From: Chondrus crispus
Taxonomy: Eukaryota; Rhodophyta; Florideophyceae; Gigartinales; Gigartinaceae
Assembly (NCBI RefSeq): GCF_000350225.1
Contig: NW_005179018.1
Coordinates: forward strand, 157,056-221,055
Direction of reading: 5' to 3'
DNA length: 64,000 nucleotides
The position numbers were made by a program, and so were the translations under genes. Each line of letters opens with the position of its first letter. The first letter of the stretch is position 1. Below are positions 1-10,413 of this stretch, piece after piece. Below the pieces are notes generated by a model. The model saw nothing but the letters and a program-made list of their open reading frames with translations, searched no databases and was not told the DNA's origin.

Positions 1-1
1 T

Positions 2-1069
2 ACATTCACCGGAAAACTGGGTGAGGACCTCACGGGACACATCAATAACTACATTGATGCCGCCCAGGACTACAACCTTGACCAAACCAACAAATTTGCC
101 TTTTTCCACAACATATTCGATGGAGAAGCTAATAGATTCTATCGAGAGAAGGTGAGGGACAGGTGTGGAAATTTTGGTCAGGCATGCCAAGTTATGCAAG
201 ACGAATACAACAGCATAACTCGGCAGAACAGAATCAGGAAGTACCTCCAGAGCCTGAGAATTCAATCTTTGATGCATGCCAAGGAGCTCAACACCGCAGA
301 AGCTTTGGAAGAGTTACGTAAGATCATCACACGTTTTGCTCCTCAAGGGCCACGGACTCACCGTTCCGAGGAAGAAAAGGTGGAATACCTTTACAAGGCT
401 GTCGTTGGTGCCCCGTGGGCCACGTCAGCCCTTGCGAACTCGCAGTCCACATCTAATCCTTGGGATTTTCAACATCTGTATACGGCACTCGACGCCGCCT
501 GGCTTCAAGACCAGGAAGAGCAAGAAAGTAGAAAGAAAGATCTGAACATCGGGCAATCTTCCCTACATAAAGAGATAAAATCTTCATCCAAATATAATCC
601 TGATCTTTACTACGAAGACCAGAAATATTACGGACGACCGAAGAAACCAGGATCACGCTCATCTGCCACATTCAGGCCCCCTCAATACAGCACAAAAGCC
701 TGTCAAAATGGGTTAGACCGTTATGGTAACCCCAGGCTATGCTACAATTGTCAGGATCCCAATCATTTCATCAGGGACTGCCCCAAACCTCGCAACGTGA
801 TGCGAAATATCTCATCACAAGTGAGGAGATATCCGAAGAGAAGCCATCGAATCCTCTTCGAACTCTGTCAACAAGTGGAGAATGCATTGTTCTCTACAGA
901 AGAAGAAGACCCTTCTGCAACCCTTACGGGGGACAACTTCAAGCAGAAGGACTCCGCCTCATATGAGGATGAGACGCATGAACATCCCGATAAAGGAGGA
1001 CAGGTATTCCACGTTACTGGTTCTGAGAATCGGGGCATTGCTTCAGTCCTTGATCCAGAGTATTTTTGA
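2..1069 (+). CDS. Ty1/copia Gag, 5'-truncated by the window edge (copia-1)
   Basis: Structural nucleocapsid protein that would package the element RNA in cytoplasmic virus-like particles. One frame is open from base 2 to a TGA at 1067-1069, so the true start lies before the window. A CX2CX4HX4C zinc knuckle (CYNCQDPNHFIRDC) lies at about nt 739-780, typical of copia Gag C-termini, followed by an acidic tail. The N-terminal helical part resembles the Gag scrap at 30985-31345 (shared EYNS motif and spacing), so at least two copies of this family are present. The pol frame begins at the stop in a different frame, consistent with a frameshift-type gag/pol junction or with decay. Family assignment is firm; whether it is still translated is unknown. 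Confidence 0.85.
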   Translation, partial: TFTGKLGEDLTGHINNYIDAAQDYNLDQTNKFAFFHNIFDGEANRFYREKVRDRCGNFGQACQVMQDEYNSITRQNRIRKYLQSLRIQSLMHAKELNTAEALEELRKIITRFAPQGPRTHRSEEEKVEYLYKAVVGAPWATSALANSQSTSNPWDFQHLYTALDAAWLQDQEEQESRKKDLNIGQSSLHKEIKSSSKYNPDLYYEDQKYYGRPKKPGSRSSATFRPPQYSTKACQNGLDRYGNPRLCYNCQDPNHFIRDCPKPRNVMRNISSQVRRYPKRSHRILFELCQQVENALFSTEEEDPSATLTGDNFKQKDSASYEDETHEHPDKGGQVFHVTGSENRGIASVLDPEYF

Positions 1070-2144
1070 GGAGAGGCAGTCTAGTTTATCGTCGTAGTTT
1101 GAAGTCGAAAGAAAATAAACCTTGCTACGAGACTGTCCTTAAGAAAAAACGGTTCCGGTACAAAATCTCGCGTAGGTCAAGGACAGCCCATGACATACGA
1201 AGAAATTGGCCTCTCAGAAAATCATCCAGTGATGCAATGACCAATTCTGTGTTAAAATCTCGTCGAGGTCTTTCACATATGAGAATCAATTTGGATGAAC
1301 GCAGGAAAGACTGGCGGGGAGCTTGCATCGACACTGGAGCACATCGCACTGTTATCGGACAACTGCAAGCCAAAGCATACTGCAGATTAGTTGGGAGTAA
1401 GCTCAAACTAAAAGCGAACTTCAACCAGTACACATTCGGTGTTGATGTGCAGAAGTCAATCGGATCAATCTCAATTCGATTACCGTTTCTCAAGAATGGA
1501 TTTGTGCAAATTGATGTTGACGTAGTTAGAGCGAATGTACCTTTTCTTTTGGGATTGGATTTGCTCGATAAACTTCAACTATACCTGGATACGACAAGAA
1601 ATGTACTAATCAGTTCTCCGGGAAACATTTCTGTCCCAGTAGTAAGGAAGTTTGGACATTTCTACCTGGAATGGAAACGGGAAGATGCAGTACTATTCTC
1701 AAGAAGTGAACTGGTCAAACTTCATAGAGACTTTCGACACCCAACAGATACGAAACTTCTGAATCTCATCAGAAAAGCTCGTCCGCACGAGGCCACCGAG
1801 GCCACCACAAAAGTCTTGAAAGAGATCTCTAAGGCATGCAATACCTGTCAAAGGCTTGGATCACAACCAACTAGCTTCAAGACCACGTTACCCACACTGC
1901 AAGAAGTTAAGTTTGGTGAAGAAATATCAATGGATCTGATGTTCATCGAGGGCAAAGCAATTCTGCATATTGTCGACACTGCAACTCGTTTCAGCTCGGC
2001 CATATTTTTAGACTCTCAGGGTCAGAATTACGGACAATCAGTCAACGGAATATGGCTTGCTTTCCTTGAATCATGGTGCACTCTCTATGCATTATTCCCT
2101 AACCGCGTCAGAACTGATGCGGGATCCGTTTTCGCTTCGCCTAG
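1066..2144 (+). pseudogene. copia-1 Pol, 5' part: protease and integrase N-terminal half
   Basis: Polyprotein segment carrying a retropepsin-like protease and the front of the integrase. Visible: the aspartic protease signature IDTGAH at about nt 1327-1344 and a GLDLL motif downstream; an HHCC zinc-binding integrase N-domain (LHRDFRHP then CNTCQ, about nt 1720-1855); the first two integrase catalytic aspartates in SMDLMF (about 1930) and RTDAGS (about 2110). The frame overlaps the gag stop by a few bases with no good ATG there, so expression would need frameshifting or cleavage. It is cut at 2144 by the solo LTR at 2145-3187 and resumes at 3188. Clearly inactivated by that insertion. Confidence 0.85.
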
Positions 2145-3187
2145 TGTAGTGCAATACGCACCTGGAAAGGGGGGTGAAAAGAAAGGAAAATATTTGGATA
2201 TGAAAAGTAGTCCGGGTTCGGGGACACACGTGTGAATATTTGCACAGTTTTAATTTTTGATTATTTTATTTTATTTAGTTAATTAGTTGGCATTAATTTT
2301 GCTGACACTACATTAGATCTTGGATCTAGCGCCACGAGCTACTGTACTGGCTCCGGCGGGGCGATATATACCTTAGCTCTCTGACGACCAAGTCAGTAAA
2401 GGTAACCCGAGTTGCCAGAGTTGAATATCCTTGGTCGAAGTCCGTCTTTCCTAAGACACTCCCTTTTACCACAGATTACGTTATCCTTTGCGCTCGGGGG
2501 TTCACGTTTTTCTTTTTCCTTTATTTCCCTATTCATTTCTACTTCTATCTCTATTTTTCCCTTAATTGTGTTGGTTCCATTGGAGTCGGTCGCGACCGAT
2601 CCTGTGTAGGTGTTTTAGCCATCGGGCAGCACGTTGTGTAGCGCTGCTACTGTTTCAAGTTCCGTCGGAAGGCTGTGGCAACGACGCCTCCGTCGAAGGT
2701 CTTACTGTATACGACAGGGTTGGTACCACCTACTGCGATTGCGATCGCGCTGGTGAGGGTGTTTTTAGCCATCGGGCAACACGTCGGTAGTAGCGCTGCT
2801 ACACGGTTAGGATCCCGTCGGGTAGTGCTGAACAAGCCCCCGTCGAAGAACTTGAATTATACCCAAGGTGCTGAAGACGCTCGTTGAGCATTGGCCATAC
2901 AACCCAGCGAACCGCGGCTACATCCTCGTAGACAAGCCCAACCCGCACTCGTCGAGCACTCAAGTCTTCACAAGTCTCTACCACCATTTTCCTTCCGGGC
3001 CGGGCATCTTTTCTTAACCCCCCCGTCGGAGTTGAGCTACCGTGAGCTGCAAGCCCACACAAGGGGAGGGGAGTCTCGAACGCTCCGTAGCGCGTGCCAT
3101 CGGCAGTGGTTGTTGCTGTTGTTGTTTTGCGTCTTTTTGTTTGACCGTCGGACTGTGTTCGCGGCCTGCCAGGCACATTGCACTACA
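2145..3187 (+). mobile_element. Solo LTR of the giant chromovirus family, inserted in copia-1 integrase
   Basis: The 1,043-bp element starts TGTAGTGCAAT and ends ATTGCACTACA, an 11-bp terminal inverted repeat. It matches the LTRs at 34143-35200 and 51990-53038 in reverse complement, so it lies in the family's sense orientation here. CCTAG (2140-2144) and CCTAC (3188-3192) are a 5-bp target duplication with one mismatch. A TATA-like GCGATATATACC at about 2361-2372 follows a GAGCTACTGTA motif, matching the other copies and marking the LTR promoter. No internal region is attached, so this is a solo LTR left by LTR-LTR recombination. The several ORFs inside it are shadows. Confidence 0.9.
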
Positions 3188-4150
3188 CCTACGTGAAAGG
3201 AAATGGCCGAAAGCGTTGGGATAGAACTTCGAATTTCAGGAGTCGAACCTCACAAATCATTAGGCATTGGAGAAAGACTACACGCACCCCTCCGAAGAAT
3301 TTATCGAACGATAATATTCGACATTCCTCAAATTGACCGCAACATTGCATTGAAACTTTTAATCAAAGCCATGGACGATACCATCGGAGATAACGGACTG
3401 GTTCCCTCACTGGTTGTATTCGGGATAATACCAAGATTTCCAATCATTAGCTCAGATGTACTCGCTCAGAAAGAAAGGATGCGTGTACTTTCAAAGGCAC
3501 AAATGGAAATGAATGCTGTAGTGACAGAGAGGCGCATTCTTGCTGCCCTTACCCGAAGAATCCCAACCGCAACCGATTTCGTATTTGAATTAGGCCACGA
3601 AGTACTTGTGTATCATGAAAGAAGTAAAGAATGGATTGGACCTGCTATCATCACAGGTGTAAGGGACAAGATAGTTGATGTTAAGAGCAACGACGGGCAA
3701 TGGTATAAGACCATGAACATGCACCAAGTTAAGCCTTATGTTCGAGAAAACTCTGAACCAACAGACATTTTCTCACGGGACGAGTTCCTTACTACAATGT
3801 TGAAGCCGTTTAAATCAGTAAACAGACCAAAGCCCTCTAATTTTGATGTAGAACTCACTGAACTGATCAAACATGGTGACCCTAGATCGACCGATGAAAG
3901 ATTCAGAGACGCAAAGAAGAAGGAGCTGAAAGGTTTGATTGAGAAAGGAACTTGGAAGCTTGTCTGCAAGTCAGAAGTGCCTAAGAACGCAAATATTCTC
4001 GGCGGTAGATTTGTACTAGCAATAAAAGATGAAGGCACTGAAGACAAAGTATGGAAAGCCCGTTTTGTAGCTCAGGGATACAAGGATAAGCTAAAAACGT
4101 CTCTTGTACATGATACTGCCACACCAAGGCAACACTCCACACGAATTTGA
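3188..4150 (+). pseudogene. copia-1 Pol, middle part: integrase C-terminal half and start of reverse transcriptase
   Basis: Continues the integrase exactly where the solo LTR interrupts it. After the duplicated target bases the frame reads through ELRISGVEPHKSLGIGERLH, the conserved segment containing the integrase glutamate (GIGE) in this copia family. A stop codon (TGA) lies at about 3193-3195, just beyond the insertion site, in addition to the insertion. Residues from about nt 3880 on (RDAKKKEL, then WKARFVAQGY at about 4050-4080) are the typical entry into a copia reverse transcriptase. The frame closes at 4150; the next segment begins in another frame at 4147, so a small indel near 4140 breaks Pol again. 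Confidence 0.82.
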
Positions 4151-5400
4151 TCAGATTGGCAGCAATATGCGGATTCCGACTGTTTTCAACAGATGTGACT
4201 CAAGCATACCTTCAAAGCGCAGAAAAACTTATTAGGGATGTCTACATCAAACCGACTGGAGAATTTGAACTAAACCAGGGCAAGTTCCTGAAGTTGTTAA
4301 AACCTTTGTGCGGTCTTGCCGATAGTGGTGATTACTGGGGCCGTACCATCAGCAATCATATAAAACAGGACTTGAACATGACCGGAACAACCGGTGATGG
4401 GGCATTTTTCTTTAAATGCATACGGGACAAGCTTGAGGGCATGTGCACTACTTACGTGGACAATGCCCTTCAAGAAAGTACCAAGGAGTATTCAGATCTC
4501 GCCCACAAGACAGAAGAGAAGTTCAAGTGTAAGGGAAGAGCTTACGATAAGTTCAGTTTCGTCGGAGTACAAGTTGAAAAAAAGGATTCTGAATACATGA
4601 TCCACCAAACGTCGTACATCCGAAAGATAGAGAGGCTGCCGAACACGGCCACGTACAAGTCATATCGATCATTAAAAGCCAAATTAGCCTGGATTACGTA
4701 CACTAGACCAGATATCAGTTTCTCTATTGCTCAAGCCGCCCAGGTTACCGAATCACAGTGTGCTAGGGATCCAGAAATTCAAATCCGATACATTAACTGC
4801 ACCATTAGACGACTCAAGAAAGAGCCATACCTACCATTGAGGTATCCCAAACTTAACAATAACCAGTTACACTTAAGAGTTTATTCAGATGCTTCGTATG
4901 CAAACAACTCTGACGGCTCTTCTCAGCTTGGATACATCATATTTCTATGTGATAGCAGCAACCTTTGCCAACCACTGTATTGGTCGTCTCATAAGGCTAA
5001 GCAAGTGTCAAGATCAGTTTTAGGGAGCGAAACCATGGCCTTTGTTGACTCGTTTGATATGGCCTTCATGCTGAGACATGACATACAGAAGATGATGAAC
5101 ATAAAGATACCGATCCTAATGTTTTCGGATAGTCTCTCACTATTTGATGTTATCGCAAAGGCATCTACAACGGTTGAAAAAAGACTAACGATTGACCTCG
5201 AGGTAGCCAAAAAGGCGTACCAACAAAATGAAATGGAACAGATCGGATTCATTCGATCTGAACACAATCTAGCTGACTGCTTCACAAAGGCAAATGGAAA
5301 CGATTCACTAATCAACACCTTAAAAAGCGCACGAATCATGCATCCCGTGTATCAATGGATTGACAGAAGCCACAATGAGGATACGTCACGTCAGAAGTAG
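4147..5400 (+). pseudogene. copia-1 Pol, 3' part: reverse transcriptase and RNase H
   Basis: Copies element RNA into cDNA in related elements. Motifs in order: STDVTQAYLQS (first catalytic Asp, about nt 4190), CGLADSGDYWG (about 4311-4340), the polymerase box reading YVDN instead of YVDD at nt 4453-4464, then ARPDISF-type connection sequence and an RNase H with VYSDASYAN (about 4880), a central SETMAF, MFSDSLSL and a C-terminal HNLADCFTK. Loss of the second polymerase aspartate should abolish activity, which fits the frameshift before it. The ORF ends at a TAG just before the polypurine stretch AGAGAGAA and the 3' LTR. Confidence 0.88.
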
Positions 5401-5406
5401 AGAGAA

Positions 5407-5751
5407 TGTGGGAAATTATGGTATGACAGTGACGCATACAGGACGAATATAATGCACCTCAACACAATTAATGTAATGCACAACAACGAGAGCATTTTAA
5501 TAATCTCAGCTGTCAACGTGCAGTACATCCTCTCCTAAAAATGCTTTGATAGGGCAAAACATTACGTGAGGAGAGGACAAACGACCCGGCTGAAGTAGTA
5601 TAAATAAAGGAAGAGTCGAGGCAGACTAGCTGCCAAGACAAGCGAAAAACAAAAACGAAGTCACGACAATAAAAAGCGCGATTCCCCTCATTCGCCCGGT
5701 TCTGCCGGTTAACCTTTATTGTTTCCCCCTTTTCTTTTATTTTTTGCGACA
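5407..5751 (+). mobile_element. Probable 3' LTR of copia-1
   Basis: Starts TGTGGGAAATT directly after a purine-rich AGAGAGAA that follows the pol stop, as expected for polypurine tract then LTR. A TATAAATAA box lies at about 5599-5607, suitable as the LTR promoter. I place the right end at GCGACA (5751) because the sequence changes character there and ends in CA. The 5' LTR is outside the window, so this end cannot be confirmed by comparison. Confidence 0.6.
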
Positions 5752-5998
5752 ACGTACACTACCGCCACTGGATGCAATCTCCACCACCACAATCAGTGCA
5801 CCAGCATGGGAGGCAACAGTTTTGTGTTTTGCCCCTTCTCCTGATGGTACAAATGTCACAAAATGCGGCACATACGGACATGCTGGTGTATCAGGGAGTG
5901 ACATTGTCAGGGGCACGTTGATAGAAAGAGTAAGAGGGCAATTCGGAGGGTAAGGCAGACGAACATGGAAAAGGAAACGTGGGATCGAGGTCAAAAAC
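5752..5998. other. Intergenic stretch between copia-1 LTR and Harbinger remnant
   Basis: About 250 bases with short opposing ORFs only. The rightmost part may hold the eroded N-terminus of the adjoining transposase, but no motif supports that. I could not identify a terminal inverted repeat of the Harbinger element here. Confidence 0.3.
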
Positions 5999-7015
5999 GG
6001 CACATGCGAAGCGTACCGCTGGTCGTGTGTACGACAACATACGTTTGCTCGACCCCGATGTGGGTCTATTTGAAAAGACTGTGCATCTCAGCCGAGATTA
6101 GTTCGATGGCCTGCATGGCTTGGTACGTGGGGAGCTACAAAACGCGATGAATGTGCGACGAGAGCATGCTGCAGAGTTTCGTGCATCGCGTCGGCGTCAT
6201 TTGAACACAGAAGAGATGCTTTTCATGTTTTTTAACATACCAGGTGGGTCTGACAAAGGGGGAATGGGTATAGAGACGGTCAGAAATAGGTATGGTGTAT
6301 CGATAGAAACTGTATCGGACTACTTCCGTCATGTCTTGTTTGCCGTGTTCAAATTTCTAAATGCGATAGAGCCGCAATTGATCAGATGGCCAGACGCAGC
6401 GGAGCACGGTTCCATGGAAGGTTTGCTTCCCGTGTTTCCGCGCTGTGTTTTTTGGTTGATGGGAACAAGAACAAGCAGTAGAGGACTGGGGAGATTCACG
6501 GACAGGAGAGAGCATATGCCGGGTACAAAAAGGCTCACGTGTGGTCTGTGATTGTGTTCCGTGACTTGTACGGTCGGTTCATACGTTAAGATATCTCGTA
6601 CAAGGGCCCTGAAAGCGACCGAAGTCTGTACACAAGCTCAGAGATGTATCACAATCCGGATGACTTCCTTGCGACTGGACATCATGGTATGCCAGATATG
6701 GGCTTTGGTAGTAGTGGTGCGCTGGTAGTTCCCTACAAGAAGAACGAATGCATTGAGTGGATTCACAGGTCGAGCTTCAACAGGTATATTCGTTGGCAGC
6801 GTACGGTGAAAGAGTGGGGAATCGGGTACATTAACAACAGGTTCCCCATATTCCTGGGCCGCTGGCCTCTTGAGAAGAAACTGTTCCCGATAGCTTACAA
6901 CACTGCAGCTATGTTATGTAACTGCCAGTTCGATAGACGGGGATTCGTTTTACAACCTAGACGTCAGTACGAAGAGAAACTAGCAGCTCTTGGACGTCTA
7001 GAAAATTCTGAATGA
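5999..7015 (+). pseudogene. PIF/Harbinger DDE transposase (DDE_Tnp_4 type), decayed
   Basis: Nuclease that would cut and move a PIF/Harbinger DNA transposon. In order: LSRD-type N-terminal helix (about 6095), a helix-turn-helix-like segment YGVSIETVSDYFRHV at about 6290-6335, first catalytic region VDGNKNKQ (about 6455-6480; family usually V/IDGTH), GYKKAHVWSVIVFRDLYGRF (about 6510-6580), second aspartate in MPDMGFG (about 6690) followed by VVPYKK, and the glutamate in VKEWGIGYINNRFP (about 6810-6855). All three acidic positions survive although the frame carries internal stops and at least one frameshift. An AATAAA-like tail follows at 7014. Confidence 0.8.
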
Positions 7016-7049
7016 ATAAACCTTCCTGGATTGCCTTTTTTCTTATTCT

Positions 7050-8060
7050 TTGAGCGGCGCGCGAAGCAGCGAGCGCAAAGTCCGCAGCGAAGGCGAGGGA
7101 GCCGTAGATGACCGAGCGGAGGACTCAGCCGAGGCGCGTACCAGGCCGCGAAGCGCGAGCCTCAAACACAGTCCCCGGTGCCGTCTACATTTTTGTGGCC
7201 TGGTGGTGATGAGCTTGCATCTGTCCCGGCCTCACCAGAGAGTCCAGATGCGTTCGTTGGAAGCGGTGGTGGGGACCAAATCAGTGACCTGATTGAAATG
7301 GAGATCGGGTTCCATGACCAAATGGTCAGTTGGGAGGGGCGGGGGAAGCGGTCTCAACGGTTGCTGTGTTGGGAGATTATGGCTTTGTGCGAAAAGATTG
7401 ACCAGCATGCCGAATTGCTCGCTTTGAGGGCGCTGCAGATCAGCATTAGCGGTCGCCGCATCGGCAACGCGCATTTGCGCGAGAAGAATCTGTAAGTCTG
7501 CTGCCATTCGTCGCTGTTCTCTGGTCTCACGTAGCTCTTGCCTGCGGAGTTTGTTTGCCTCGAAAGTGGCCTTACGCTCGCGGTTACGTTTCTCCTTCTG
7601 AGCTCTGGATTCTTGGTTTCGATTGAGAGCCTTCTCCGCATCGTCGTCAGTCGTAAGGGTTTTTTGGATGCCGTGAGCTTGAAATCAAGAACCACTTGAT
7701 TGAGGACGTGTTAGGCGTCGTCCTCCGAACCGCGATCAGCTGCCGCAGGGCCATCAACATCCAAAGAGCCAGATATGGATGTGATGACAACCTTCTTCGC
7801 CACTTCCGAGACCGTGTTGGCGACATGTCGCATGTTTTCCCCTGTTATGGGGATCATATGGGACCTTCGCCAGGACATACCATAGCAGTTCTGCTCGGAG
7901 ACTATGGCACTGTCGGCGACGTGACGTGTTCTTGCGCTGTCTGCGTCGCAGGCACAAGTCGCATCTGAAGTTTTCAACTTTTACAGCAGCGCCCCGAATG
8001 CAAGGAGTTGCATGAGCACCCAAGCCTTTTCTACCTTGTTCATGACAAACCGCTGCGAGG
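7050..8060 (-). pseudogene. Degenerate minus-strand coding remnant, possibly Harbinger accessory protein
   Basis: Not recognised with confidence. On the minus strand, frames between 8060 and 7230 include a basic, charged coiled-coil-like stretch (many R/E/K/Q, about 7700-7500) followed by MAADLQILLAQMR. Harbinger elements usually carry a second gene, a Myb/SANT-like protein with a charged C-terminal helix, close to the transposase, and this location fits. However no Myb tryptophans are visible and the frame shifts several times. The stretch 7050-7170 is GC-rich with CGAAG/CGAGC repeats and no gene. Confidence 0.2.
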
Positions 8061-8684
8061 AGCGGCGGGATCCGGTAGACGCTGTCGATGGAGCGAAGGA
8101 TGGGGGCGAGGGCGGAGACTGTTCTGGCAACGACGGTGCAGGGTGATCCCGAGAGATAGTGGCTAGCACTTCACTTGTCGGAACTGGAGCGTCCTCATCC
8201 AGGATTGAACCGATCGCAGTGGGGTCTGCGGGGGGGAGGGGGACGAATGGAGGGAGAAAAGGAGGGAGGGAGGAAGGGAGGGAGAGAAGGAGAGAAAGTA
8301 AAGATGTGAAGAAGGGCAGACCGCCCTTAAGGCGAACCTGTGCGCGGATGATCATTTGAGCAAGCAAAGATTTTTGTGAGACCTGCCCAGCCCGTCCCAC
8401 TATTTCCTTGCCTGTTTTCAAATTAGCCAGAAATGTAAGCATCTTGCTGTGCGAAATTAAAACGCATCCAAGACCCAACTTGTTGTATTTCAAAATCAAG
8501 CCCAATTCTCGCTGAATTAAAAAGGGTTGATACGACAGCTCGACTCTCCTAAAGTTATGGATCGGTGGCAAGGCGAGTACAGCGAAACGCCCGGGTGTCT
8601 GTAAGTTCTTACAGGCGCGCGCTATTTCCAGTGGAGTTTCACCCCTATTTTTTACACACAGTGTGATGCCAAGAACTGGTACGA
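8061..8684. other. No recognisable gene
   Basis: A minus-strand frame is open here but about half of it is low-complexity serine/proline sequence encoded by the purine tract at 8221-8300. I recognise no domain and treat it as non-coding. Confidence 0.3.
8221..8300 (+). repeat. G-rich polypurine tract (GGGA/GGAGGGA)
   Basis: Almost pure purine on the plus strand with eight or more runs of three or more G, e.g. GGAGGGAGGGAGGAAGGGAG at about 8261-8280. It could form a G-quadruplex or triplex; this is a composition statement, not a shown function. Confidence 0.7.
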
Positions 8685-8847
8685 TGCCTCTGACCACGGG
8701 GCGACGGCAGCTTTATTCTCTATTGAGTAAATGTCCCTTATTGGCGTTGTCCAATCTGTAGCTGTGTCTTATCTGGATGGAACCAGGTTTGTGTTGTCTT
8801 TCGTGCGCGCTGGCTGAACGTCGATCTAGGTTCTGGATGTGACCACA
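8685..8847 (-). mobile_element. Probable 3' LTR of a second copia (copia-2 fragment)
   Basis: Read on the minus strand, TGTGGTCACATCC starts right after the RNase H ORF tail, with a purine-rich GGGGGAG before it. AATAAA lies at about 8716-8711. I place the end at GAGGCA (minus, 8685), giving about 163 bp; short LTRs of this size occur in copia elements. No second copy is available in the window to confirm the right end. Confidence 0.5.
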
Positions 8848-9371
8848 CTCCCCCGACTCGAGGGCAGCGTGTCTCGGATGTCCCGTACGGCTATGTTCTC
8901 CTTGTGTGCTTGATAGAGGGTCGTCTTGAGGGTCTTGGTGAGGATATCGGCGTATTGGTCTGTTGATAGTATCCGCCGTATTTGCAAATTTCCTTTCTGG
9001 ACCGTGTAGTGGAGATAGTGATATCTCACATCAGTGCATTTTCTCCTTTTCGTCGCGCCCATGCTCTTTGCCATTTGCACCGCTGCTGTGTTGTCCACAT
9101 GCAGGGTGGGCGTGCTGGAGGGAAGTTTTATTTTGCGGACGAGGTTGCGCAGCCATAGTGTAAGGGCCGTGGTTTCGGCAGCGGCAATATACTCCGCCTC
9201 GCGAGTGCCTATTACGACGACGGAATGTTGCTTCGCTAGCCATTGCACGGGTGCGCCGTTTCCGAGCGCCACCATGCCGGTGATAGATTTCCGGCTTGTC
9301 TCATCGTTTGCATAATCCGCGTCGGAGTATGCTTAGATGGTGATTTTGCGCTGATTGCAGGCGGGCATGAC
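8826..9371 (-). pseudogene. Ty1/copia RNase H C-terminal fragment
   Basis: End of a copia Pol polyprotein. Reading from 9371 downward: YSDADYANDETSRKSITG (RNase H first Asp), VQWLAKQHSVVVIGTREAEY (catalytic Glu region), LHVDNTAAVQMAK, RRKCTDVRYHYL and YADILTKTL, in canonical order. A stop codon lies near 9336. The 5' part is missing because an LTR of the giant chromovirus family is inserted at 9372. Codon use and sequence differ from copia-1, so this is another family. Certain as a copia fragment; non-functional. Confidence 0.88.
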
Positions 9372-10413
9372 TATAGTGCAATGTGCCTGGCAGGCCGCGA
9401 ACACAGTCCGTCGGTCAAACAAAAAGAAGAAAAACAACAACAGCAACAACCACTGCCGATGGCACGCGCTACGGAGCGTTCGAGACTCTCTTTCCCCTTG
9501 TGTGGGCTTGCGGCCCACGGTAGCTCGACTCCGATGGGGGGGTGAAGGAAAGATGCCCGGCCCGGGAGGATAATGGTGGTAGAGACTTGTGAAGACTTGA
9601 GTGCTCGACGAGTGCGGGTTGGGCTTGTCTACGAGAATGTAACCGCGGCTCGCTGGGTTGTAAGGCCAATGCTCGACGAGCGTCTTCAGCCCCTTGCGTA
9701 TAATTCAAGGTCTTCGAGGGGAGCTCGATTAGCACTACCTGACAGGAACTTAACTATGCAGCAACTCTACAACCAACGTGTTGCTCGATGGCAAAACACC
9801 GACACTAATGCGATCGCAATCGCGGTTGATGGTACCAACACTGTCTTGTATGATAAGACCTTCGAAGGAGGCGTCGTGGCAACACTCTTCCGACGGAACA
9901 GGACACTGTAGCAGCGCTACGACTTACGTGCAGCCTGATGGCAATCACACCGACACCGGATCGGTCGCGACCGACTCCAATGGAACCAACACAATTAAGG
10001 GAAAATTAGATGTAGAGATAAAAAGGATAGGGATAAGAGATAGAAATAGGCATGGTAAAGGATAAGGCAAAGGAATGGGACCCCGAGCAATAGAGGATGT
10101 CGTTAGCAGCGTGGAAGGGAAGCGCGTCGCTTGAACGGAAGCGGTCTTCGACAAAGGCGAGATCTAACTCCGGCAACTCGGGTTGGTTTATTGACTTGGT
10201 CGGTCAAAGGGCTAAGTTATATAGAGCCCTGACGGGGCGATTACAGTAGCTCCCGCCACTAGATTCTAGATCTAATTAGTAAATAAAATAAATAATTAAA
10301 ATAATTTTGCGCTTCGTCGCACACCTGTGTCCCCCAAATCCGGACTACAGCATCCAATTTATTTCCTTTTTCACATCTTTTAACCCCCCTTTTTAGGTGC
10401 GTATTGCACTACA
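9372..10413 (-). mobile_element. 3' LTR of a giant-chromovirus-family copy (element on minus strand)
   Basis: The 1,042-bp LTR begins TATAGTGCAAT (one change from TGTAGTGCAAT) and ends ATTGCACTACA. It is colinear with the LTRs at 34143 and 51990, including the purine-rich AAAGAAGAAAA stretch near the start, the GGTGGTAGAGACTTG block and a reverse-complement TATA. It lies inside a copia RNase H gene. Plus-strand ORF sequence follows immediately at 10414, as in the 34143 copy, but about 570 bases including the polypurine tract are deleted at the junction. No target duplication is recoverable because the far end of the insertion is not identifiable. Confidence 0.85.
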
